Assembly (NCBI GenBank): GCA_002311455.1
Contig: DCAJ01000075.1
Location: forward strand, 1,836-9,250
Direction of reading: 5' to 3'
Source: Anaerolineales bacterium UBA1136
GTDB lineage: Bacteria > Chloroflexota > Anaerolineae > Anaerolineales > UBA11657
Length of the DNA stretch: 7,415 bases
Both the position numbers and the translations under genes were made by a program. The notes under the pieces are model-generated. The model was not told where the DNA came from, made no database searches, and was given only the letters and a program-made list of their open reading frames with translations. Positions 1 through 5,102 of this stretch are shown one piece after another (position 1 is the stretch's first letter; each line of letters opens with the position of its first letter).

Positions 1-1
1 T

Positions 2-337
2 GCCAAATTGACAGTATTGCCATCTCTATACGAGGGCTTTGGTTATACTACGCTAGAGAGTATGGCCTCTGGAACACCCATTATATGCACAACTTCAGGT
101 TCTCTTCCTGAAGTTGTTGGAGATGCAGCACTAACTGTGCATCCTGGCGATTCAACTTCGCTGACTGATGCGATACACACTATTCTCACAAACGAAACCT
201 TGCGTCAAAATCTAATCGACAAAGGCTTAAAACGCTGTATGATGTTCCCATGGGCCTCTACTGCCGCCCAAACTCTTGCTATAATAGAGCAGGTCTTAAG
301 AGCAAAATCTAGCCATGCCAGCACCACACATAACTGA
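2..337 (+). CDS. Glycosyltransferase, GT4 (GT-B) family, C-terminal fragment
   Basis: This is the C-terminal ~111 residues of a GT-B retaining glycosyltransferase whose start lies left of the window; the frame is open to base 2 and TTG at 8 is just an internal Leu. The visible part is the nucleotide-sugar-binding half. PSLYEGFGYTTLE carries the E-x7-E motif of GT4 enzymes (first Glu contacts the donor phosphates or sugar, by family knowledge), followed by the usual MASGTPIICTTSGSLPEVVGDAA and the VHPGD segment. A helical tail of about 50 residues ends the protein, as is typical. Such cytoplasmic enzymes transfer sugars to lipid-linked or polysaccharide acceptors; donor and acceptor cannot be told from this fragment. 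The stop codon lies inside the next gene (23 bp overlap), so the two are very probably co-transcribed and translationally coupled in an envelope or exopolysaccharide operon. Confidence 0.9.
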   Translation, partial: AKLTVLPSLYEGFGYTTLESMASGTPIICTTSGSLPEVVGDAALTVHPGDSTSLTDAIHTILTNETLRQNLIDKGLKRCMMFPWASTAAQTLAIIEQVLRAKSSHASTTHN

Positions 338-1082
338 GCGCCGTATCTTTCTTTCTGTTCCAGTTGACGACATCACTTACGCCGAAACACTTGAGTGGAT
401 TGAACAGAAGATACTAATTAGAGAAACCAGCCAAATATGTACGGTCAACCCCGAGTTTGTGATTACAGCCCAAAATCATCCTCGGTTCCTCTCGGTATTG
501 CAGCGTGCTTCACTTTGCCTTCCCGACGGCCAAGGTCTACTGTGGGGAGCCCAATTACATGGAGTTCCCTTGCGAGAACGTGTGGCCGGTTCTACTCTGG
601 TAGATTTACTCGCTGAGAAGGCAGCTTCCAAAGGGTGGAGGCTGTTTTTTCTAGGAGCAGGACCGGATGTCGCAGAGCTTGCTGCAGACACCCTTAGGTC
701 AAAATACCATGGTCTGGCCAAAATCCATACCATGGAGGCAAGTCCGTCAATCGACGATGCTCCAAGCATCATTCAAGCCGTGCGTGACAGCAGCCCCGAC
801 ATACTGCTTGTAGCTTTTGGCGCACCTGATCAAGACCTATGGATAGATCGTTACGGCCAGGATTTAGGAACGCCAATAACTATAGGGGTTGGTGGTGCTT
901 TCGATTTTATTTCTGGTCGAGCAAAACGTGCGCCATTATCTGTTCAGCGCCTTGGATTTGAATGGCTACATCGTCTGTGGATACAGCCCTGGCGCTGGAG
1001 CCGCATGCTGGCGCTTCCAGCGTTTTCCTGGAGAATTCTTACAGAGCGCAATTCAGTGACAGCGATAAACATAGGCCCTTGA
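315..1082 (+). CDS. WecG/TagA/CpsF family glycosyltransferase (GT26)
   Basis: At 255 aa this matches the usual family length. Members are membrane-associated enzymes that add the second sugar (for example ManNAc) to an undecaprenyl-diphosphate-linked sugar in teichoic acid, enterobacterial common antigen or exopolysaccharide synthesis. Visible hallmarks: TVNPEFV near residues 43-49, LPDGQGLLWG at 69-78 with Asp71 as the likely catalytic base equivalent, FFLGAGPDVAE at 111-121, DILLVAFGAPDQDLWI at 162-177, and IGVGGAFDFISGRAKRAP at 190-207. The C-terminal basic and aromatic stretch GFEWLHRLWIQPWRW (214-228) matches the family's membrane-targeting appendage. The ATG at 315 sits inside the end of the preceding glycosyltransferase gene; only a weak AAGAG is seen about 14 bp upstream, which fits coupling. 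The sugar specificity cannot be read from the sequence, so no wecG or tagA symbol is assigned. Confidence 0.93.
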   Translation: MPAPHITERRIFLSVPVDDITYAETLEWIEQKILIRETSQICTVNPEFVITAQNHPRFLSVLQRASLCLPDGQGLLWGAQLHGVPLRERVAGSTLVDLLAEKAASKGWRLFFLGAGPDVAELAADTLRSKYHGLAKIHTMEASPSIDDAPSIIQAVRDSSPDILLVAFGAPDQDLWIDRYGQDLGTPITIGVGGAFDFISGRAKRAPLSVQRLGFEWLHRLWIQPWRWSRMLALPAFSWRILTERNSVTAINIGP

Positions 1083-1116
1083 GACTTCTTAGCCACAACA
1101 CGTTTTCATAAGCCCG

Positions 1117-1122
1117 TCTAAT
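1117..1122 (+). promoter_or_regulatory. Possible -10 box for pcm
   Basis: TCTAAT matches TATAAT at five of six positions and ends 11 bp before the pcm ATG. No -35 is recognisable 16-18 bp upstream and no Shine-Dalgarno lies before the ATG. If used, it would give a leader of only a few bases. This is weak; pcm might instead be read through from the glycosyltransferase operon, since no terminator hairpin is visible in the 51 bp gap. Confidence 0.25.
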
Positions 1123-1133
1123 CGATACTAGAC

Positions 1134-1790
1134 ATGAGTCCACAAACTAAGAATGTCAATTGGGTTGGTCTCCGCGAACAGATGGTTGAAGACCAACTGC
1201 TAGCTAGAGGTATCAGTGACCCGCGCGTTGTTCAGGCAATGCGGCATGTAAAACGCCATAAATTTGTGCCTTTAGACCTATTGTCCGAAGCCTACAAAGA
1301 CTTAGCCTTACCTATAGGATTAGGCCAAACAATATCGCAACCTTACATTGTTGCGTACGTCGCAGAACTGCTGGAAATTAGTTCAACTGACACGGTACTT
1401 GAGGTGGGAGCAGGATCAGGCTATCAGGCTGCCGTACTGTCACGTCTTGCAGATCGCGTAATTGCGGTTGAGTCTATCTCTGCACTAGCAAGCGCAGCAC
1501 AAAACAGGATTGCTTCTATGCGAATAAACAACGTTATTGTGTTTGAAGGAGATGGAGGCATGGGCATGCCAGCGCAAGGCCCCTATGACGCTATTCTGAT
1601 AAGCGCTGCCGCTCCTCAGATACCAGCCCCACTAATGGCCCAGCTCAAAACTGGAGGTAGGCTCGTGGCCCCAATAGGTTCAGCCACTAGTCAAAACATT
1701 GTTCTGTACAAACGAGTGGGGTCTTACAGCACACAAGAGAAGCTAACACCTGTCAGGTTTGTACCACTTACAGGGAAGTGGGGCTCCTAG
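1134..1790 (+). CDS. pcm: Protein-L-isoaspartate O-methyltransferase
   Basis: This cytosolic protein-repair enzyme transfers a methyl group from S-adenosylmethionine to isoaspartyl or D-aspartyl residues of damaged proteins, starting their conversion back to aspartate. The 218 aa show the family order: MVEDQLLARGISDPRVVQAM (17-36), the substrate-binding loop GLGQTISQP (62-70), SAM motif I VLEVGAGSGYQAAVL (88-102), an acidic VES at 112-114, GDGGMG (139-144, usually GDGWxG, so the Trp is missing), AILISAAAPQIP (153-164), GGRLVAPIG (174-182) and a C-terminal VRFVPLTG (207-214). ATG at 1134 gives about 16 extra N-terminal residues; Met17 (ATG at 1182) is an alternative start, but neither has a clear Shine-Dalgarno. 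It converges on dnaN with only 35 bp between stops. Confidence 0.95.
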   Translation: MSPQTKNVNWVGLREQMVEDQLLARGISDPRVVQAMRHVKRHKFVPLDLLSEAYKDLALPIGLGQTISQPYIVAYVAELLEISSTDTVLEVGAGSGYQAAVLSRLADRVIAVESISALASAAQNRIASMRINNVIVFEGDGGMGMPAQGPYDAILISAAAPQIPAPLMAQLKTGGRLVAPIGSATSQNIVLYKRVGSYSTQEKLTPVRFVPLTGKWGS

Positions 1791-1825
1791 CTTCCGATAT
1801 TTGGTATTATAGGGTGTAAATTTAA

Positions 1826-2959
1826 TTACCGACCCACGTGCATGGGCATAATTACGCTTACAAAATCGTCCCGTCCTACAGGACGAAGCACCCCAGGACT
1901 AGCTTCTCCATTGGTCTCAAGAGCCACGTTTGGTGTACCGATAACACGCAACACCTCTGTCAAGTAGCGCACATTGAATACTATATCAACTGGGTCTCCC
2001 TCTAAAGAGGATTCAATGCTTGACTCATTAGAGCCTGTCTCTGCTGCGTTTGCGCTTACTTCCAGTCTGTCTTCCCCTGGGCCCTTGCCAGACTTAACCG
2101 ATAGAGTAACAGCATATGAAGCTTCTCGAGCAAATATTTGGGCTGCACGACAAGCGCCGAGAAACTTATCTGTGGACATTACAACGCGAGTCAGATACGA
2201 ATCCGGAAGCAGTTGTTGATAATCCGGGAAACTACCCTCTATAAGCTGGCATACTAATTCCACGTCGTTGACACGAAAGATTACCTGACCACCACCGGGA
2301 GGTATAGTAATGCTTACAGGATCCTTATGATCTCCTATAACACGTGCAAGCTCAGCTAGACCTCTGGCAGGTATTATCACACCAATCTGGGTATCATCCG
2401 TAGTAGATAGAGACGAGCGGCACACTGCTAGCCTGAAACCATCGGCAGCCGCAAACGATAGTTGTCCTTTTTCTATCTTAACTTCCACACCGGTCAAAAC
2501 TGGTCTTGAATCGTCTGTAGCCGCCACAAAAACCACTTGATCGATCATCTCACGCAAATTACTTACGTTAATCTCTAAATCGTGGTTGCCGTCAACCGAT
2601 GGCAAAACAGGGAACTCGTCACTTCCTATGCACTTGATTTCGTTGGTAAACTCCGCACAAGTTACGTGCATCGTCTCAGTGCTCGCATCCAACTCAAAAT
2701 CAATGCGCTCCTTCGGAAGCGTGCCTATTAAATCAATAAATGTTTTTGCAGGCAAAGTAGTTGAACCCTCTTCGTGAACTTTAGCGCCTATCCAGCACGT
2801 AATGCTCATCTCTAGGTTAGTGGCTGACAACTTGAGCCCAGATTTGTCAGTTGAAAGCAATATATTGCCTAGCACGGGCAATGTGCTCCTAGACGCTACA
2901 GCTCGGCCTACTATGCTTAGACCCTTAGTTATGTTCTCGTGAAGACAAGATACTTTCAT
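1826..2959 (-). CDS. dnaN: DNA polymerase III beta subunit (sliding clamp)
   Basis: The clamp forms a homodimeric ring around DNA and tethers the replicative polymerase and many repair proteins. At 377 aa it has the family length and all three clamp domains (about 1-122, 128-252 and 256-377). Recognisable segments are SRSTLPVLGNILL (23-35), LSATNLEMSI (44-53), DSRPVLTGVEV (150-160), AADGFRLA (171-178), LIEGSFPDYQQLLP (239-252), NVRYLTEVL (329-337) and the C-terminal VIMPM (369-373) that lines the partner-binding cleft. A Ser/Glu-rich loop lies at about 309-321 in domain III. The ATG lies 8 bp after the cold-shock gene stop with no visible Shine-Dalgarno, so translation probably depends on coupling and transcription on the upstream cold-shock promoter. 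It is not next to dnaA here, and no cluster of DnaA boxes was seen. Confidence 0.97.
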   Translation of the reverse strand: MKVSCLHENITKGLSIVGRAVASRSTLPVLGNILLSTDKSGLKLSATNLEMSITCWIGAKVHEEGSTTLPAKTFIDLIGTLPKERIDFELDASTETMHVTCAEFTNEIKCIGSDEFPVLPSVDGNHDLEINVSNLREMIDQVVFVAATDDSRPVLTGVEVKIEKGQLSFAAADGFRLAVCRSSLSTTDDTQIGVIIPARGLAELARVIGDHKDPVSITIPPGGGQVIFRVNDVELVCQLIEGSFPDYQQLLPDSYLTRVVMSTDKFLGACRAAQIFAREASYAVTLSVKSGKGPGEDRLEVSANAAETGSNESSIESSLEGDPVDIVFNVRYLTEVLRVIGTPNVALETNGEASPGVLRPVGRDDFVSVIMPMHVGR

Positions 2960-2967
2960 CTATAATG

Positions 2968-3180
2968 CTAGCCAATCTTCGTTACCGAGGTGGCCTGTAG
3001 GCCTTTATCGCCCTCCGTCACTGTGAATTCTACTTTCTGGCCTTCATCGAGCGACTTGAAGCCCTCGCCGTTTATTTCGCTATAATGCACAAAGACGTCG
3101 TCTTCTCCCTCGCGGTCTATAAAACCATAACCCTTACCGTTGTTAAACCATTTTACCGTACCAACCTCGCGCTCTTCCAT
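2968..3180 (-). CDS. cspA: Cold-shock domain protein (CspA family)
   Basis: A single cold-shock domain of 70 aa, a five-stranded OB fold that binds single-stranded RNA or DNA and acts as an RNA chaperone. RNP1 is KGYGFI (16-21) and RNP2 is VFVHY (29-33), both close to canonical, preceded by GTVKWFNN (7-14) and followed by the usual EGQKVEFTVTEGDKGLQATSV. The start is firm: TAAGGAGG lies 9 bp before the ATG and is the strongest ribosome site in the window. The leader of about 120 nt and dyad promoter upstream suggest regulated expression, as known for cold-shock genes. dnaN follows after 8 bp, so the two are probably one transcript. The symbol denotes the family; cold induction itself cannot be read from the sequence. 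Confidence 0.95.
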   Translation of the reverse strand: MEEREVGTVKWFNNGKGYGFIDREGEDDVFVHYSEINGEGFKSLDEGQKVEFTVTEGDKGLQATSVTKIG

Positions 3181-3189
3181 TTCACAAAT

Positions 3190-3197
3190 CCTCCTTA
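3190..3197 (-). promoter_or_regulatory. Strong Shine-Dalgarno of the cold-shock gene
   Basis: On the - strand TAAGGAGG precedes the ATG by 9 bp, near-perfect complementarity to the 16S rRNA 3' end. It fixes the start and contrasts with dnaN, pcm and the FmdB gene, which have none. Confidence 0.85.
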
Positions 3198-3211
3198 CCT
3201 CAATGCATGCG

Positions 3212-3235
3212 TCTATAACACCTTCTATACCACCT
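3212..3235 (-). repeat. 12-bp tandem repeat in the cold-shock leader
   Basis: On the - strand AGGTGGTATAGA is followed directly by AGGTGTTATAGA, two 12-bp units differing at one base, about 14 bp upstream of the Shine-Dalgarno and inside the predicted 5' leader. Function unknown; it could be a protein or RNA contact site or a simple slippage duplication. Confidence 0.6.
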
Positions 3236-3307
3236 TAGTGCATGTGTGCGCTTTAACAAACAGCCTTGTAACTAGCCGTTTATTTATAATGAGCCAACCT
3301 TGTTGTC

Positions 3308-3337
3308 TGACTTTAGCATCTAATACACGCTAAGTCA
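3308..3337. promoter_or_regulatory. Operator-like dyad over the cold-shock promoter
   Basis: TGACTTTAGC (3308-3317) and GCTAAGTCA (3329-3337) are inverted repeats, 9 bp paired with a single extra T in one arm, separated by 11 bp. The arms cover most of the proposed -10 and -35, the classic placement for a repressor operator. It could also fold as a hairpin in RNA reading through from gmk, but has no U-run to make it a terminator. Confidence 0.45.
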
Positions 3338-3338
3338 A
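3310..3338 (-). promoter_or_regulatory. Sigma70-type promoter for the cold-shock gene and dnaN
   Basis: Reading the - strand, TTGACT (3338-3333; 5/6 to the -35 consensus) is followed by a 17-bp spacer and TAAAGT (3315-3310; 4/6 to the -10), with TGC directly before the -10 as in extended -10 promoters. The start point would be near 3303, giving a leader of about 120 nt to the ATG at 3180, a length reminiscent of cold-shock mRNAs. A second -10-like TATAAA (about 3288-3283) lies downstream with a poor -35. Spacing and match are good, but the call is by eye. Confidence 0.55.
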
Positions 3339-3419
3339 GCCGAAGCTTATTGTCTCTAGAGAGAAGTACATACAGGCTTCTGGGTAGTAGCATAAGTTTA
3401 TAGAACAGGTTTGTTTGGC

Positions 3420-4019
3420 TTACGAAGCTCGGGCACGCTCCCGTTTAATTATTCCTTGTATTGCATCCACGGTATTACTCAAATCGTCTCTCCTATTAAC
3501 AACAACGTAATCGAAGCTGTCTTTCATTGAATACTCCTCAAAAGCAGTTGCTATGCGCTCCTGTATAGAGTCAGAAGTTTCTGATTTCCGTGCTTCCAAG
3601 CGTGCCAGCAACTGATCTTTACTTCCTGGTGTCAGAAACAGAAGCACCGCCTCTTTATACAAAGTCTTTATAGTGGCCGCTCCCTGTACATCAACCCGCA
3701 AAACCACGTCGCGACCGGTGTCAATAGCTTTCTGTATCACTTTTCTTGTAATTCCTTTGTGTTCTCCATAAACAAGCGCGTGTTCCACAAACTTTCCTGC
3801 GGCCACCATGCGCTGAAAACCACTATGTGATACGAAATAATAGTCGCGTCCATGTATTTCGCCTTGCCGCATAGGCCTTGTTGTCGTTGTTACCACAAAG
3901 CACAGTTTTTGGTCCCGTTTAAGCAAAGCGCGCATAACGCTATCTTTACCTGCCCCTGATGGCCCAGAAATCACTACTATAAGCTGGTCCGACATCCGTT
4001 TTGTTGTAACTGGCGTCAT
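3420..4019 (-). CDS. gmk: Guanylate kinase
   Basis: Converts GMP or dGMP plus ATP to GDP or dGDP in the cytosol, an essential step of guanine nucleotide supply. The 199 aa show the P-loop GPSGAGKD (19-26), the GMP-binding TTTTRPMRQGEIHGRDYYF (44-62), FVEHALVYGEHKG (77-89), LRVDVQGA (107-114) and the closing YVVVN (171-175). The residue after the P-loop Lys is Asp26, not the usual Ser or Thr. ATG at 4019 is chosen because an in-frame TGA lies just upstream (4031-4029) and AAGGAG is present, though 14 bp away, which is long. Met9 (ATG at 3995) has no ribosome site but would suit the family's usual short N-terminus. A 239 bp gap with its own promoter separates it from the cold-shock gene, so it is probably a separate or read-through unit. 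Confidence 0.96.
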   Translation of the reverse strand: MTPVTTKRMSDQLIVVISGPSGAGKDSVMRALLKRDQKLCFVVTTTTRPMRQGEIHGRDYYFVSHSGFQRMVAAGKFVEHALVYGEHKGITRKVIQKAIDTGRDVVLRVDVQGAATIKTLYKEAVLLFLTPGSKDQLLARLEARKSETSDSIQERIATAFEEYSMKDSFDYVVVNRRDDLSNTVDAIQGIIKRERARAS

Positions 4020-4033
4020 GTTTGCGTGTCACA

Positions 4034-4039
4034 CTCCTT
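4034..4039 (-). promoter_or_regulatory. Candidate Shine-Dalgarno of gmk
   Basis: AAGGAG on the - strand, 14 bp before the ATG at 4019. A second AAGGAG lies further upstream at 4057-4052, too far to serve this start. The long spacing leaves the true start somewhat open. Confidence 0.4.
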
Positions 4040-4066
4040 ACCTGATATAATCTCCTTGTTATTTCC

Positions 4067-4075
4067 TGCTATAGT
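4067..4075 (+). promoter_or_regulatory. Extended -10 promoter of the FmdB-family gene
   Basis: TGCTATAGT is an extended -10 (TG, one base, then TATAGT with 5/6 match). It ends 8 bp before the ATG at 4084, so transcription would start at or within a base or two of the start codon. No -35 match is seen 16-18 bp upstream and no Shine-Dalgarno lies between. On the other strand an overlapping TATACT (4079-4074) could be a -10 for gmk, placing two divergent promoters back to back. Confidence 0.5.
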
Positions 4076-4083
4076 ATACGACT

Positions 4084-4467
4084 ATGCCTAATTACGAATA
4101 CAAATGCCTGACTTGCGGATGTCGAACAAACGTTCGCATGTCTTACAAGGAATACGACCGCGCAAGGCCTGAGTGTCCAGATTGTAACAGCGACGCCCTA
4201 CAGCGCATAATTTCTAGTGTGCGTCTTGCTCGCTCTGAAGACTCCCGCATTGACGCACTGTCAGACCCAGCCAGTCTAGGAGGCATTGATGAAAATGACC
4301 CGAAATCCGTTGGCAGGCTTATGCGCCATATGGGAAATGAGATGGGGGAAGAAATGGGTCCAGAGTTTGATGAGATGGTAGGCAGGCTAGAAGCAGGCGA
4401 AGATCCTGAATCTATCGAGGGTGATATGCCCGATTTATCACAAGGAGCACCGAGCATCCAGCCATAA
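4084..4467 (+). CDS. FmdB-family zinc ribbon protein
   Basis: The N-terminus is the FmdB-type zinc ribbon: MPNYEYKCLTCG with Cys8 and Cys11, then CPDC with Cys31 and Cys34, which would bind one zinc ion; Cys13 is an additional cysteine next to the first knuckle. After RIISSVRLARSE (41-52), a common FmdB continuation, comes a 127-aa total length with an acidic, Met-rich tail (about 84-120; MGNEMGEEMGPEFDEM and LEAGEDPESIEGDMP). FmdB proteins are often called putative regulators after the formamidase gene cluster, but no general biochemical function is established and none is claimed here. The start follows from the exact family N-terminus MPxYEYxC. It diverges from gmk across 64 bp, and its stop is 6 bp from the tmk stop on the opposite strand. 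Confidence 0.9.
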   Translation: MPNYEYKCLTCGCRTNVRMSYKEYDRARPECPDCNSDALQRIISSVRLARSEDSRIDALSDPASLGGIDENDPKSVGRLMRHMGNEMGEEMGPEFDEMVGRLEAGEDPESIEGDMPDLSQGAPSIQP

Positions 4468-4473
4468 AAACCC

Positions 4474-5100
4474 CTATACACTCGGTTTCTCAAGCGCTTC
4501 TAGCAACACCTTGCTTGCGACATTGAAAATCGCGTCTGCGCTCTGATTAGCATCAATGATTTTCCACCTATTAGGATTGTCTTTAGCCAAGCGCAGAAAC
4601 CCACTACGAACACGCGAGTGGAATTCAATCGAATATGCGTCTAACCGATTCCATGTATCCGGAGCTTGCTTTCGCCTACGAAGACCTTCCTCCGGCAAAA
4701 CATCAAGCAAAAGGGTCAAATCAGGTTGTAGTCCGGCAGTTACAAAGCCTGATATCTCCCGTAAAACATCCACATCGAGCTGGTGGCCATAGCCCTGATA
4801 TGCTAAGCTAGAGTCTAGAAAACGATCGCATAACACAACCACACCAGTTTCGAGATTAGGTTTCACAACCTCTCGGACTAACTGAGCTCTAGATGCGGAG
4901 AACAGGAGAAACTCAGCTTGAGGGGCCATGCCTGTATTTCCTTGATCAAGCAAAATATCTCGCACCTGTTGACCTATAAGAGTTCCTCCTGGCTCCCGAA
5001 CACAAACCATATCATACCCTTTGCTTGTCAACAGAAGCTCAAGGCGTTCACACAAAGTCGTCTTGCCGCTCCCCTCGGGGCCCTCTAAAGTAATGAACAA
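4474..5100 (-). CDS. tmk: Thymidylate kinase
   Basis: Phosphorylates dTMP to dTDP with ATP, the entry to dTTP synthesis. At 208 aa it has the family length, with P-loop GPEGSGKTT (7-15), the REPGGT loop (35-40), DRFLDSSLAYQG (92-103) that binds dTMP, PDLTLLLDV (126-134) and a LID RRRKQAPDTWNRLD (141-154). The P-loop lacks the Arg of eukaryotic-type enzymes while the LID is Arg-rich, as in bacterial type II kinases. The start must be TTG at 5100: the frame has a stop at 5112-5110 and no other start codon between. A weak AGGA about 7 bp upstream lies within the last codons of the ATPase gene, which ends 2 bp before tmk, so translation is probably coupled. Confidence 0.96.
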   Translation of the reverse strand: MFITLEGPEGSGKTTLCERLELLLTSKGYDMVCVREPGGTLIGQQVRDILLDQGNTGMAPQAEFLLFSASRAQLVREVVKPNLETGVVVLCDRFLDSSLAYQGYGHQLDVDVLREISGFVTAGLQPDLTLLLDVLPEEGLRRRKQAPDTWNRLDAYSIEFHSRVRSGFLRLAKDNPNRWKIIDANQSADAIFNVASKVLLEALEKPSV

Positions 5101-5102
5101 GC

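Noticed and set aside
2160..2180. Possible DnaA-box-like TTATCTGTGGACA inside dnaN
   Set aside because: It does not match TTATNCACA, is single, and lies in conserved coding sequence, so there is no case for a replication origin here.
2961..2966. TATAAT on the + strand between dnaN and the cold-shock gene
   Set aside because: A perfect -10 word, but it points into antisense of the cold-shock gene, with no -35 and no gene downstream on that strand.
3085..3333. 82-codon + strand open frame across the cold-shock promoter region
   Set aside because: Antisense to the cold-shock gene and its leader, with no ribosome site and no recognisable protein features.
3337..3348. Small hairpin AAGC-TTCG-GCTT on the - strand after gmk
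   Set aside because: The C(UUCG)G tetraloop is stable, but the stem is only 4 bp, no U-run follows, and it overlaps the cold-shock -35; not a convincing gmk terminator.
4468..4488. Weak inverted repeat AAACC/GGTTT between the FmdB gene and tmk with nearby T run
   Set aside because: Only 5 bp of mostly A-T pairs around an 11-base loop; too unstable to call a terminator.
4143..4493. 116-codon - strand open frame opposite the FmdB gene
   Set aside because: Its Ser/Pro-rich translation is the antisense shadow of the acidic FmdB tail, and it overlaps the end of tmk.
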